Shown: in pieces, positions 25,702 through 35,271 of the stretch | How positions within the stretch are numbered: the first letter of the stretch is position 1 | Layout of the letters: each line of letters opens with the position of its first letter | Source of the DNA: a virus | Virus record (IMG/VR): IMGVR_UViG_3300046009_012564 | Coordinates: 1 to 50,776 of that record | DNA: 50,776 nucleotides | Strand: one strand, 5' to 3' | The notes under the pieces: generated by a model | Database searches by the model: none | Told to the model about the DNA's origin: nothing | The model's input: the letters and a program-made list of their open reading frames with translations, nothing else | Made by a program: the position numbers and the translations under genes

Positions 25702-27720
25702 ATGCCATTAATTAACCTTACAACGAACCTAAAAGATATTAGGTACGGGAAAGATACTCCCGGTGGTGGTTATAGCGGGCAACCCTACATACAGAAAGAA
25801 ATTCCTGTAGGGTTAGCACCTAAATCACCGGATTTCTTATTGCGTAATGGTTACTTAGCACCTCAAAATTCTTTAACAGATATAAAGAGGTTAACAAAAA
25901 TGTTTTTCGATTTAAAATCACCTAATGGTCTTTTATTTATCGCTAAACAAAATTTATTATCTAACTCTAACGTTAGAACTCAAGCAGGTGGTATCTTAAA
26001 TCAGGGAGTTTATACTCCTTTATCTACTTTAGCTCAAGCAGGTATTGTTGCGTTTGGGGGTCATTTAAATAAACAAGGTATTGATCCAACTGGTTTATCA
26101 CCTTTATCTCTTAGAACTTATTTAGATGTTGTAAATCCTAAAGCTGGAGCTGCTCTTAGTTTAAAAACTACTAATAATAACAGATTAATTAACCTTTTTC
26201 AGGTTAAAATGGAAAATTTACCTTTTGCAGGTAAATCTTCCTTAGTTCCTAATAACATTGCTGATTTACCTTCTAATATTCTATCATATAGAGGAGGTCC
26301 TGGTGCTCCTTTAGGAGTAGGTACAACTAATATTAAATTTGGTGATCAAAGAACAGGTATAAATAACCCATTAGCTCGATCTATTGGGGCTGATAAAGCA
26401 TACTTTTATGGGAGTTATGCTAAGGGTGGAATTTTAACTTTAGGTAAAACAGGACCTGTTAAATTACACGATGACGAACCTATTAGGTATAATAAACAAG
26501 GAGCAAGTTTAGAATATCAACAAAATGTTAATAAAGCAATAGCTCGTATTAATGCTGCTAATACTGCTACAGCTTTAGCCTCTGGAGGATTACCCGCAGC
26601 TTTTATCTCTGCAATTAGATTAAATGATACTCTTTTTGGAGCAGGTGGTACTTTAACAAGTGAAAGAAATGTTTACAAACAAGGAGGAACATTTCCAGCA
26701 ACTAATACTAATATTATTCAACAAAACGGAACAACTACTTTTAACCAATTCCAGATATTAAACGCTGAACCTATTGGTAATAAAAGTGGTCAATTTCCAA
26801 AAGATTTTAGAAAAACAATTATTGAAACTCCTGAAGGTAAAAAACTTTTAGGTAAAGATAATAATAACCTCGCTGAAGCTCCAGATTATATAACAGGAGC
26901 TATTGAAACCAGAGTACATTTAGGAAATCCTGGTACTCCTAAAAATAAAGCAAATTATAACGATTCACCTAATCCTTTAGATAAGATTACAGCTTTGCCA
27001 CTTTATAAAGCTAGCTCAGTAGCAACTAATAACATGCCAGATTTTCCTGTCAATGATTTAGTTAAATTTAGAATAGCTGTAATTGATAACAATAACCCTC
27101 AGAACAAAACTTTTATTCACTTTAGAGCATTCTTAGATAGTATTTCAGATAACTATGCAAGTGAATGGAATTCATTTAAATACACAGGTCGTGGTGAAAA
27201 CTTCTACACCTATCAGGGTTTTACACGTGATATATCATTAGGTTGGTCAGTAGCCGCACAATCACGTGCTGAACTGATTCCAATGTATAAAAAACTAAAT
27301 TACCTAGCATCAGTTTGCTCTCCAGATTACTCAAATTCAGGATATATGAGAGGTAACCTTGTCCAATTAACGATTGGTGGTTATCTTTATGAGACAGTGG
27401 GAATAATAAGAGGATTTACATACGAAATGCCCCAAGATGCAACTTGGGAAATAGGCATTAATACTTTAGGTACAGGTTTGGATGAAGATAGGATTCAAGC
27501 AGCTGAAGGTGTTAAAGAATTATCACAATTAATCAGAGTAACTGGATTTAGATTTACTCCAATTCAAAGCTTCTTACCAAGAACTCAAATTCTTAATTTT
27601 GGTAATTTAGCTACAGAACAAGATGCTACATTAGCACCTACAAAAGTAGAAGGTTATGGTTTACAAAGATATATTAGTTTATCAAACGGATTTAATAATA
27701 ATTACACTACCGCACCCTAA
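25702..27720 (+). CDS. Baseplate/tail structural protein
   Basis: The protein has 672 residues. The N-terminal half contains GGHLNKQGIDPTGLSP and is otherwise not diagnostic. The C-terminal part (about 440-620) has VKFRIAVIDNNNP, FRAFLDSISDNY, FKYTGRGENFYTYQG and RGNLVQLTIGGYLYETVGII, which resembles tail-tube-like folds of proteins that cap the baseplate and start the tube (T4 gp48/gp54 role). This assignment is inferred from pattern and location. It overlaps the LysM gene by one base (TAATG). Confidence 0.6.
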   Translation: MPLINLTTNLKDIRYGKDTPGGGYSGQPYIQKEIPVGLAPKSPDFLLRNGYLAPQNSLTDIKRLTKMFFDLKSPNGLLFIAKQNLLSNSNVRTQAGGILNQGVYTPLSTLAQAGIVAFGGHLNKQGIDPTGLSPLSLRTYLDVVNPKAGAALSLKTTNNNRLINLFQVKMENLPFAGKSSLVPNNIADLPSNILSYRGGPGAPLGVGTTNIKFGDQRTGINNPLARSIGADKAYFYGSYAKGGILTLGKTGPVKLHDDEPIRYNKQGASLEYQQNVNKAIARINAANTATALASGGLPAAFISAIRLNDTLFGAGGTLTSERNVYKQGGTFPATNTNIIQQNGTTTFNQFQILNAEPIGNKSGQFPKDFRKTIIETPEGKKLLGKDNNNLAEAPDYITGAIETRVHLGNPGTPKNKANYNDSPNPLDKITALPLYKASSVATNNMPDFPVNDLVKFRIAVIDNNNPQNKTFIHFRAFLDSISDNYASEWNSFKYTGRGENFYTYQGFTRDISLGWSVAAQSRAELIPMYKKLNYLASVCSPDYSNSGYMRGNLVQLTIGGYLYETVGIIRGFTYEMPQDATWEIGINTLGTGLDEDRIQAAEGVKELSQLIRVTGFRFTPIQSFLPRTQILNFGNLATEQDATLAPTKVEGYGLQRYISLSNGFNNNYTTAP

Positions 27721-28025
27721 TGAACAGATATAGAAATATACCCATTCTAAAGGACAATACAGGTAGCAGATATTATAAAACTACTTTGTATCCTGAAATT
27801 CCCTTACAACAAACAGATGTGTATGTTTATACAACTCAAGGGGATCGATTTGATACTTTAGCATCACAATATTATGGAGATTCTTCACTTTGGTGGATTA
27901 TCTCAGCTGCAAATGCTGAGTTACCTAAAAATTCATTGTTTCCACCTGAAGGAATTCAAATTAGAATTCCAAGTAATCCTAGTGCTATTATTTCTGCGTT
28001 TGAAACCTTAAATGAGATCCAATGA
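27720..28025 (+). CDS. LysM-like baseplate/tail protein (gp53-like)
   Basis: The protein has 101 residues. The central segment YTTQGDRFDTLASQYYGD plus SSLWWIISAANA and IRIP has the layout of a LysM-like module as found in T4 gp53 and in P2 gpX-type tail proteins. In baseplates this module binds other wedge or hub proteins rather than peptidoglycan. It overlaps both neighbours by one and four bases, so translation is probably coupled. Confidence 0.7.
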   Translation: MNRYRNIPILKDNTGSRYYKTTLYPEIPLQQTDVYVYTTQGDRFDTLASQYYGDSSLWWIISAANAELPKNSLFPPEGIQIRIPSNPSAIISAFETLNEIQ

Positions 28026-30934
28026 ACCTTATAGGAGAAAGTTTTGATGAGTTTGTTAACGATCAAATTAAAAAAAGACAGCAAAAATTAGGTTTAGCTG
28101 GTAGAAGTAACGAAAATCTTGTTTGGCAAAATGCTAAAACAGGATTTATTAAAGTTACTAGTATGGTAAATGTTATCGATACTCAAACTACAAACCTAAA
28201 AAGATACAGCTGGTTACAAGATGCAAATCTAAAAGGCTCAGACTTAGCTAAAGCTTTTGTATTAGATACCGGATTAACAGATACTAGGACTACTCCTAAT
28301 CAAATATTTTCTGGAGTTACAAATAATACTTCTTTAATTAATAATTTTGCTTATGGTCTAGGTGGTACCGAATTTGGTATTAACCCAATTCCAGGTGTTT
28401 CTTCATTAATTGTTAAACACAAAAATGATGGTTCATTAAGAGAAGCACAAATACAATTAAAAGCTTATAATAAAGTACAATTTGAAATTTTAGATTTACT
28501 TTATTTACGTTTAGGATATTCTGTTGTTGTTGAATGGGGTAATACTTTATACTGGGAAAATGGTACAGATGAAGAAAATCCTAGTTTAAGTCAAATATCC
28601 AAAACATTACAAAACTCTATTTTTCAAGAAGGTAAAAGTCATTTTGATGTTCATAATAAAATTTTAGAATTAAGAAAAATTAATAGTGCCAATTATGATG
28701 CTATGATTGGTAGAGTAAGAAATTATAGTTGGGCTATTAATAAAGATGGACATTATGATATCACACTTGATTTAATTTCCTATGGCGATTTAATTGAAAG
28801 TTTAAAAGTTAACAATTTAAATACAACAACTCAAACAACAGGAACAGATGCTAATCAACCTGTAGACATCTTTCAGAGACATAAAGATAAACATGCTATA
28901 GGTAAACATTTATTTTTAATTAAGCAAAATAATACTAATATCTCTGAAAATACTGAACAAAATCAGTGGAGAATTTATTTAACTAATCCTAATTTAAATT
29001 TAAAATTCACCCCTACACCTAATGTAGCACATTGTTATGCAGCTAAATTCTCAGATGACCAAGATAATTTTCAATTTTATTATAGATTAGGAAGTTTTTT
29101 AAAATTTTTGCAATGGAATTCTCAAATATTTAATAATAATAAGGGAAATTATAAATTTGTTAGTGAAACAGAATATCCTCCTTATATTGATTTTGATTTT
29201 GATACTCAAACTAATTTTCTTTATTTAGATAGACTTCAATTCGCGGCTGATCCAAGAATCTGTATAATGAAAAAAATAGATTCTACATTTAATCCTAATG
29301 TACCTATAGAATTATATTCATCTGCTGAAGTAGGGTTTAATAGAGAAGTTTTAAGTTATCCTATTGGATTATTAATGAATGTTTATATTAATTTTGAATT
29401 TATATTAAGTAAATTAGATGAATTAATAGATAATAATAACAAAGTAAATTATTTTGATTTTTTAAAAGCTATTTGTGATGGCATTAATGAATCTTTTGGT
29501 TACATAAATAAACTAGAACCATACATTGATGCTGATACTAACACTATTAAAATAATTGAGCGTAGAACATTCCCAGATCAAAATAAATTAATTCAAAATA
29601 CTACTAAGAAAAAAGTAGAAAATACTCCTATTAGACTTTTAGGGGTTAAAAGCAATTTTGGTTTAGAAGAAGGTAGTTTTGTTAGAGATTTCTCTTTTCA
29701 AACTCAACTAGATAATGATTTACAGTCAACTGTAGCAATTGGGGCTCAAGCTAATGGCGCTAGTATCTCTGAGGATGCTACGGCATTTAGTAAATTAAAT
29801 GAAGGTTTAATTGATAGAGTATTTCCTGAAAAACTTACTAGTAGCACTAACACCCAAAAATCAGGACCAAGTACTGAACCTTCACCTGTTGTAGGTATAT
29901 CATCTGTTCAAGCCTTGAGTGAATTTGAAAAAGAAAAAAATAATGCTTTAAATAACCCTGAAGCTAATGAATTATTGGCTAATTATGAAGAAGCAGCTTT
30001 AGCTTATGATAAAAACATTATAGAAACTTATAATACTTACAAATGGAATCCAGATGTATATGAAACTCAAAAGAACTTAATTAAAAATTTAGTTCAGTAT
30101 AATAATGCTATTGAAGCGCTTCAAAATAATGCTATAAGTACTACTTTACCTGCTATTCCTATCAATTTAAATTTAACCCTTGATGGAATTTCAGGTATGA
30201 AAATTCTTCAACAATTTGAAGTACAATCTGATTTCTTACCTGCAGGATATGCTGATAATTTAAGTTATATTTTAAAAAATATTGTACATAAAGTTAATAA
30301 TAATACTTGGACTACTGAATTAGAAACTCTATTTGTACCCAAATCACCAAACAGACCCACAGAAAATCAATTATACACTACTTCAGGTAATGCAACTGAA
30401 TTACCTAAGGTACAAGCTGCCCCATTTACTTATCAAGAAGTAAATAATAATGAACAAAATGTTCAAGATATATCTTTTAGTAATAATGCTATTAATCTAA
30501 TTAAACAATTTGAAGGATTTAGATCAAAAGCTTATAAAGATTCTGTTGGAGTTTGGACTATTGGTTATGGTACAACAAGAAGAGCAGGTAGAGCTATAAC
30601 TTCTACAGATGTTGTTACTGAAAGTGAAGCAGTTAATTTATTAAGAGTAGACCTTCAAAGATTTCAATTTACAGTAAAAAATAATTTTTTACCTAAAAAT
30701 ACAGGTGGTAAACAGATTACCTTTACTCAAAATGAATGGGATGCTCTTTTATCATTTACTTATAATTTAGGAGCAGGATGGTCTAAAAATTCAGGATTAA
30801 AAAATCTAATTGTAGCTGGTAATAAACCAGCCGCAGCTAATAAAATTTTAGAATATAGTAAAGCAGGAGGAAAAGTACTTCCGGGTCTTTTAAGAAGAAG
30901 AACTACTGAAAGAGCATTATTTGTTAGAAAATGA
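28022..30934 (+). CDS. Baseplate hub protein with C-terminal T4-type lysozyme (GH24)
   Basis: The protein has 970 residues. Residues 1 to about 810 are a large structural region with no motif I can name with certainty; by position it would be the hub (gp27/gp5 role). Residues about 820-970 are a GH24 muramidase. E831 in FEGFR, D840 in AYKDSVG and T846 in WTIGYGTT have exactly the 9- and 6-residue spacing of the T4 lysozyme catalytic triad, and the end FTYNLGAGWS.. through RRRTTERALF matches the family. In T4 the lysozyme lies in the middle of gp5, whereas here it is C-terminal. It would cut peptidoglycan locally during injection. Confidence 0.8.
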   Translation: MNLIGESFDEFVNDQIKKRQQKLGLAGRSNENLVWQNAKTGFIKVTSMVNVIDTQTTNLKRYSWLQDANLKGSDLAKAFVLDTGLTDTRTTPNQIFSGVTNNTSLINNFAYGLGGTEFGINPIPGVSSLIVKHKNDGSLREAQIQLKAYNKVQFEILDLLYLRLGYSVVVEWGNTLYWENGTDEENPSLSQISKTLQNSIFQEGKSHFDVHNKILELRKINSANYDAMIGRVRNYSWAINKDGHYDITLDLISYGDLIESLKVNNLNTTTQTTGTDANQPVDIFQRHKDKHAIGKHLFLIKQNNTNISENTEQNQWRIYLTNPNLNLKFTPTPNVAHCYAAKFSDDQDNFQFYYRLGSFLKFLQWNSQIFNNNKGNYKFVSETEYPPYIDFDFDTQTNFLYLDRLQFAADPRICIMKKIDSTFNPNVPIELYSSAEVGFNREVLSYPIGLLMNVYINFEFILSKLDELIDNNNKVNYFDFLKAICDGINESFGYINKLEPYIDADTNTIKIIERRTFPDQNKLIQNTTKKKVENTPIRLLGVKSNFGLEEGSFVRDFSFQTQLDNDLQSTVAIGAQANGASISEDATAFSKLNEGLIDRVFPEKLTSSTNTQKSGPSTEPSPVVGISSVQALSEFEKEKNNALNNPEANELLANYEEAALAYDKNIIETYNTYKWNPDVYETQKNLIKNLVQYNNAIEALQNNAISTTLPAIPINLNLTLDGISGMKILQQFEVQSDFLPAGYADNLSYILKNIVHKVNNNTWTTELETLFVPKSPNRPTENQLYTTSGNATELPKVQAAPFTYQEVNNNEQNVQDISFSNNAINLIKQFEGFRSKAYKDSVGVWTIGYGTTRRAGRAITSTDVVTESEAVNLLRVDLQRFQFTVKNNFLPKNTGGKQITFTQNEWDALLSFTYNLGAGWSKNSGLKNLIVAGNKPAAANKILEYSKAGGKVLPGLLRRRTTERALFVRK

Positions 30935-31551
30935 TCTATTATCCTAAAACCCAAATTCGCACTAACCTCTTTACAAATGGGGGTGAATTTATTAATTCTA
31001 TAACAAAAGAATTATATGTGGGTAATTACTATGAAACTTCTTTAGATCAAAAATTTACAGGTAAAAACCCACAAGACCCAAATTCAGTTCCATTAATTCC
31101 AATTAGTGAAACTGCATTAGATCCAACTCAAACAAATGCTGATAATGATTTAGTGATTGATGCTAGATTTACAGAACCAAACTACGCTTACTCAATAGTA
31201 ACTAAACAAAATCCAAATACACCTCAACCTATTTATCCAAAATTTTATTTTGCAAAACCAACAGAACAAGATTATAAAAATACTCAATTTAACAGATATT
31301 TTTATAAAACTTTAAGTGGTGAAAGATATGTTGAAATTAGTCAAGGAGATTATAATTCTTTAATTAATAAAGAAACTAAATTTTTATATCAATCGGTTTT
31401 AGCTATTATTTTACCTTGGCAATTAGTCGGTGTAAAAGAAGAAGTTTATAAAACTAATGCTAGAACTACTGGTAATGTTGAAAAACAATATGGCGTAAAA
31501 GGTTTAGGTTTATATTTAAATTTTGATTATACTAAATTTTATAAAGGTTAA
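30931..31551 (+). CDS. Baseplate-operon protein of unknown function
   Basis: The protein has 206 residues and starts in the stop codon of the hub gene (ATGA). It is rich in Tyr, Asn, Thr and Pro. Landmarks are YYPKTQIRTNLFTNGGEF at the N-terminus, YPKFYFAKPTEQDYKN in the middle, and AIILPWQLVG and YLNFDYTKFYKG near the C-terminus. No signal peptide or membrane helix is visible. I do not recognise a family. Being last in the operon, it is probably a baseplate wedge or hub-associated protein. Confidence 0.6.
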   Translation: MIYYPKTQIRTNLFTNGGEFINSITKELYVGNYYETSLDQKFTGKNPQDPNSVPLIPISETALDPTQTNADNDLVIDARFTEPNYAYSIVTKQNPNTPQPIYPKFYFAKPTEQDYKNTQFNRYFYKTLSGERYVEISQGDYNSLINKETKFLYQSVLAIILPWQLVGVKEEVYKTNARTTGNVEKQYGVKGLGLYLNFDYTKFYKG

Positions 31552-31583
31552 TTTGGTTAATTAAAATTCTTGTCATATCTTTA
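31552..31583 (+). promoter_or_regulatory. Bacteroidota-type promoter before the DNA polymerase gene
   Basis: TTTG (31552-31555) and TATCTTTA (31576-31583) have the -33/-7 arrangement of Bacteroidota housekeeping promoters (TTTG and TAnnTTTG). From TTG to TATC is 23 bases, the same as in two other candidates in this window. Confidence 0.5.
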
Positions 31584-31606
31584 TATCTCTAAAGGTTATG
31601 ATATAG

Positions 31607-32860
31607 ATGTTTTGGTTAGTTGAATCTCAAGAACAATTTAAGGAATTTAAAAAGAATCTCGGCAAAGAGGCTTTTATTGAGATCATACCCTATAATCCTT
31701 TTATACACCCGGCGCAAAATTCAATTTGCGCCCTTTATATTCGTCCTTTAAACGATTATAAGGGTTATTTACTTCCAATTTATCACACTGAATCTAGTGT
31801 GTTATTTGAAGATGATGTATTTTTACTAATTAAGAGTTTAGAAAAAATATATGTTAAAGATAAAAAGGAATTTTTACACTATTTTCCTTTAAATCAAAGT
31901 TTTGACATAACATTCCCTAATCAAATAGAGGTAAAGTACACAACAGCTCATGAGTTTATCTATGATAAACATAAACATAGAGCAGATGTAAATACAATTA
32001 TACCTATTGTAAAACATTACGAATATTGCGAAGCACTATTTGAAGAATTAGAACATTTAATAGATAACCCAGTAAATGAATTTTATAATTTAAAAGCTAG
32101 TTGGGTGTTCTGTGGTATAGAAAAAAGCGGGTTACACGTTAATATAGATTTATATAATCAATATTTTCACAAAACAACGGAACCCTATGTTTTTACAAAG
32201 TATAATTTTAAAACACTTACAACACGCCCGTCAAACACATTTAATGGAATAAATTATGCAGCACTTAACAAAGAAAATGGGTGTAGGGAAGCTTTTATCC
32301 CAAGGAATTCTTTATTTGTTGAGTTCGACATTAGCGCTTATCATCCTACTCTTTTGGCTCATGCAGTTAGGTATGATTTTAATAGTGAGGACATTTATAG
32401 TCATCTTGCACAAGTTTATAGATGTGATAGGCAGGAAGCCAAAATATTAACTCTACAACAATTATACGGGGGGGTTCTACCTCAATATCAAAATCTTGAA
32501 TTTTTTAAAAAGATAATAATATACATAGATAATTTATGGGATACATTTCAACATATGGGGTATGTTGAATGCCCTATTTCGGGTTTTAAATTTTATAAGG
32601 ATAAACTCGAAAATATGAATCCTCAAAAATTATTAAATTATGTAATTCAAAATCTAGAAACTTCCAATAATATTAATTTAATGTGGGAATTTTTTAGAAT
32701 TTTAAAAGGAAAAAATACAAAGCTTGTCTTATACACTTATGATTCTTTTTTATTTGATTTTGATCCTAATGAAAAAGATGAATTAAGCGCAATCGGTAAG
32801 ATAATTATCAAACAAAACTTAAGTTATAAAATAAAAAATGGAACTAGCTACAATTTTTGA
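31607..32860 (+). CDS. Minimal family-A DNA polymerase
   Basis: The protein has 417 residues. Motif A is FVEFDISAYHPTLLAH with catalytic D241. Motif B is R275-x3-K279-x7-Y287 followed by Gly (RQEAKILTLQQLYGG), with the exact family-A spacing. Motif C is VLYTYDSFLFDFD with D379; the usual HDE is YDS, so the second acidic residue is missing. WVFCGIEKSGLHVNIDLY is the typical segment before the palm. There is no visible 3'-5' exonuclease domain, and the protein is much shorter than T7 polymerase (704) or Pol I. It heads the replication region but may be an accessory rather than the main replicase; a T4-like phage would be expected to carry a family-B enzyme elsewhere. Confidence 0.75.
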   Translation: MFWLVESQEQFKEFKKNLGKEAFIEIIPYNPFIHPAQNSICALYIRPLNDYKGYLLPIYHTESSVLFEDDVFLLIKSLEKIYVKDKKEFLHYFPLNQSFDITFPNQIEVKYTTAHEFIYDKHKHRADVNTIIPIVKHYEYCEALFEELEHLIDNPVNEFYNLKASWVFCGIEKSGLHVNIDLYNQYFHKTTEPYVFTKYNFKTLTTRPSNTFNGINYAALNKENGCREAFIPRNSLFVEFDISAYHPTLLAHAVRYDFNSEDIYSHLAQVYRCDRQEAKILTLQQLYGGVLPQYQNLEFFKKIIIYIDNLWDTFQHMGYVECPISGFKFYKDKLENMNPQKLLNYVIQNLETSNNINLMWEFFRILKGKNTKLVLYTYDSFLFDFDPNEKDELSAIGKIIIKQNLSYKIKNGTSYNF

Positions 32861-33293
32861 TATGCAATACGATATTTATGGTGAGACTAATTTTAAAGCC
32901 ATAGATTTGAATAATAAGTTATTTTGCACCTTTACTCAGGAGCATCTCGTAGATGATATTATAGCAGACTTATCTTATAAGTATTCCATTTTGTATAATA
33001 AAATTTTTGTCTTAGAAGTAAAAGACAATAATGAATACGTTATCACTTATAATATTGATTTAGCTAATTTGGCTGGTATACCTTTAAATACTATATTAGT
33101 TCATAGAAAAAAGGAAACAAATACTTTATACACAATTAATGCTCTTAATGAGTTAATCAAAAAGTTAAATGGTGGAGTAGTTGACCCTCGTTATAAGATA
33201 GATTGGAAACACTATAAAAATACCATACTTTTAACTCAACAAAATGAGTTAAGACTGTTAAGAACAAAAATTTATAAAATTATTGAACTTTAA
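32838..33293 (+). CDS. Unknown protein overlapping the polymerase gene
   Basis: The protein has 151 residues. The gene overlaps the end of the polymerase gene by 23 bases; an alternative start at 32862 would remove the overlap. Landmarks are FTQEHLVDDIIADLSYKYS, VITYNIDLANL and LNGGVVDPRYKIDWKHY. The C-terminus is basic and helical. I do not recognise it. Coupling to the polymerase gene and a position just before the ssDNA-binding protein suggest a replication accessory role, which is only inference. Confidence 0.65.
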   Translation: MELATIFDMQYDIYGETNFKAIDLNNKLFCTFTQEHLVDDIIADLSYKYSILYNKIFVLEVKDNNEYVITYNIDLANLAGIPLNTILVHRKKETNTLYTINALNELIKKLNGGVVDPRYKIDWKHYKNTILLTQQNELRLLRTKIYKIIEL

Positions 33294-33294
33294 C

Positions 33295-33325
33295 TTGGCA
33301 GTTTAAAAAAAGTTTTGTATATTTG
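33295..33325 (+). promoter_or_regulatory. Bacteroidota-type promoter before the ssDNA-binding protein gene
   Basis: TTG (33295-33297) and TATATTTG (33318-33325), a perfect TAnnTTTG, are 23 bases apart start to start. The ATG of the SSB gene lies 25 bases downstream of the -7 element. Confidence 0.6.
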
Positions 33326-33350
33326 GTTACAAATTAATTAGTTACATACT

Positions 33351-34181
33351 ATGGATTTAAATTTCATCAAACAAAAAATGGCTGCGATGCAGCAAAAACC
33401 CGAACAGAGTAAGGGTGGGAATAAAGATCTATTCTGGAAACCACCTGTAGGCAAAGTTCAAATTCGTATTGTACCTTCAAAGTACAATCCTAATTCTCCT
33501 TTTAAAGAACTTCTATTTTACTACGGCATCGATCGCCCAGTAATGATTTCACCTCTTAATTTTGGAGACAAAGACCCAATTGCTGAAACAGCAAAACAAC
33601 TACGCCAAACTAGTGATAAAGAAAATTGGCGCTTAGCTAAAAAACTTGATCCCAAAATGCGAGTTTTTGCTCCTGTAGTTGTACGTGGAGAAGAAGATAA
33701 AGGAGTACGTCTATGGCAGTTTGGTAAAGAAATGTACCTTGAACTTATGTCAATTGCTGATGATGATGATATTGGTGATTACACTGACGTAGCTGAAGGT
33801 CGTGATTTTACAGTTGACACTGTTGGGCCCGAAGTAACCGGTACTAACTACAATAAATCTTCAATCAGAGTTAAAACTAAACAAACTCTATTATCTGAAG
33901 ATGCTGCTGAAGTTAAGCAATGGTTAGATACCCAACCTAACCCAGAAGAAGTCTTCAAAAAGTGGTCTTACGAAGAAATGAAACAATCTCTTGTTAAATT
34001 CCTCGTACCTGAAGATGCTGCTGAAGAAGGTGATATCATTGATAACGAAAAGGAACCAGAAGTAGAAGAAGCACCTAAAACAAATTATAGTTTAAACACT
34101 TCAGCTAAAACTATTAAACAAAGTAAAGCTGATAAGTTTGACCAGATGTTTGAAAGTGATCTTCCCTTTGATCTAGAATAA
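33351..34181 (+). CDS. ssDNA-binding protein (T4 gp32-like)
   Basis: The protein has 276 residues. The start LNFIKQKMAAMQQKP followed by LFWKPPVGKVQIRIVPSKYN and SPFKELLFYYGI, and the central FAPVVVRGEEDKGVRLWQFGK, are typical of gp32-like proteins of T4-type marine phages. The C-terminal tail is acidic (DAAEEGDIIDNEKEPEVEEAP) and ends FDQMFESDLPFDLE, the part that in gp32 recruits helicase and polymerase. The Zn-binding Cys/His site of T4 gp32 is not visible. It has its own host-type promoter and is followed three bases later by uvsX. Confidence 0.85.
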   Translation: MDLNFIKQKMAAMQQKPEQSKGGNKDLFWKPPVGKVQIRIVPSKYNPNSPFKELLFYYGIDRPVMISPLNFGDKDPIAETAKQLRQTSDKENWRLAKKLDPKMRVFAPVVVRGEEDKGVRLWQFGKEMYLELMSIADDDDIGDYTDVAEGRDFTVDTVGPEVTGTNYNKSSIRVKTKQTLLSEDAAEVKQWLDTQPNPEEVFKKWSYEEMKQSLVKFLVPEDAAEEGDIIDNEKEPEVEEAPKTNYSLNTSAKTIKQSKADKFDQMFESDLPFDLE

Positions 34182-34184
34182 TAC

Positions 34185-35270
34185 ATGGCAAGAGGTAAAA
34201 AACCAACCCAGTCGTTGTCGGCTGCGGTAACGGCAGAAATCCAAGCAAATTTTGACTTAGATAAATTTAAGAATAAAAAAGGTTTACTTGGTAATGTCAA
34301 ATTTAAATCCCAACAATGGGTACCTTTATCTAATGCTTATCAAGAAGTAACAAGTGTGCCCGGTATTCCTACCGGACACATTGTTCTCTTGAGAGGTCAT
34401 AGTGATACTGGTAAAACTACTGCTTTGATTGAAGCAGCAGTTAATGCCCAAAAAGCAGGTATTCTACCAGTATTCATTATTACCGAGATGAAATGGAGTT
34501 GGGAACACGCTACTCAAATGGGTCTGCAAATCGAAGAGGTAGTAGATGAAGAAACTGGAGAAATTCTAGATTATAAAGGATTTTTCTTATATGCTGACCG
34601 CGAAACTATTCACACAATTGAAGACGTAGCAGCATTTATTCTTGATTTACTTGATGAGCAGAAAAAAGGTAATCTACCTTATGATTTAATGTTCTTGTGG
34701 GATTCAATTGGTTCTGTACCTTGTGAATTGTCTGTACGTTCTAATAAAAATAACAACGAATGGAACGCAGGAGCGATGTCAACTCAATTTGGTAATGGTG
34801 TAAATCAACAAATTACATTATCTCGTAAAGAATCATCTAAACATACTAACACATTAGTTTGTATCAATAAGGTATGGACAGCAAAAGCTGAAACACCTAT
34901 GAGTCAACCTAAACTGATGAACAAAGGTGGTTTCGCAATGTGGTTTGATGCCACGTTTGTTGTAACGTTTGGTAATGTTTCTAATGCTGGTACCTCCAAA
35001 ATTAAAGCAATTAAGGATGGTAAGCAGGTTGAATTTGCAAAACGCACTAAAATCCAAATTGATAAAAACCACATTAATGGTATTACTACTCGTGGTAATA
35101 TTATTATGACTCCTCATGGTTTTATTGATGATAGTGATAAGGCATTAAAATCTTATAAGGATGCTCACGCAAAAGAGTGGAGTAAAATTCTAGGTGGTGG
35201 TGATTTTGAAGTTGTAGAAGAATTAGACAACTTTGAACCAACACAAGAATTCTCTCAGGAACCAGAATAA
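34185..35270 (+). CDS. uvsX: RecA-like recombinase (T4 UvsX-like)
   Basis: The protein has 361 residues. Walker A is GHSDTGKTT (71-79), Walker B is LMFLWDSIG, and STQFGNGVNQQ plus LVCINKVWTAK continue the RecA core. The C-terminus is acidic. In T4-like phages UvsX drives strand invasion for recombination-dependent replication together with gp32, encoded just upstream. The gene starts three bases after the SSB stop and one base separates it from the nuclease gene, so these form one operon. Confidence 0.88.
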   Translation: MARGKKPTQSLSAAVTAEIQANFDLDKFKNKKGLLGNVKFKSQQWVPLSNAYQEVTSVPGIPTGHIVLLRGHSDTGKTTALIEAAVNAQKAGILPVFIITEMKWSWEHATQMGLQIEEVVDEETGEILDYKGFFLYADRETIHTIEDVAAFILDLLDEQKKGNLPYDLMFLWDSIGSVPCELSVRSNKNNNEWNAGAMSTQFGNGVNQQITLSRKESSKHTNTLVCINKVWTAKAETPMSQPKLMNKGGFAMWFDATFVVTFGNVSNAGTSKIKAIKDGKQVEFAKRTKIQIDKNHINGITTRGNIIMTPHGFIDDSDKALKSYKDAHAKEWSKILGGGDFEVVEELDNFEPTQEFSQEPE

Positions 35271-35271
35271 G

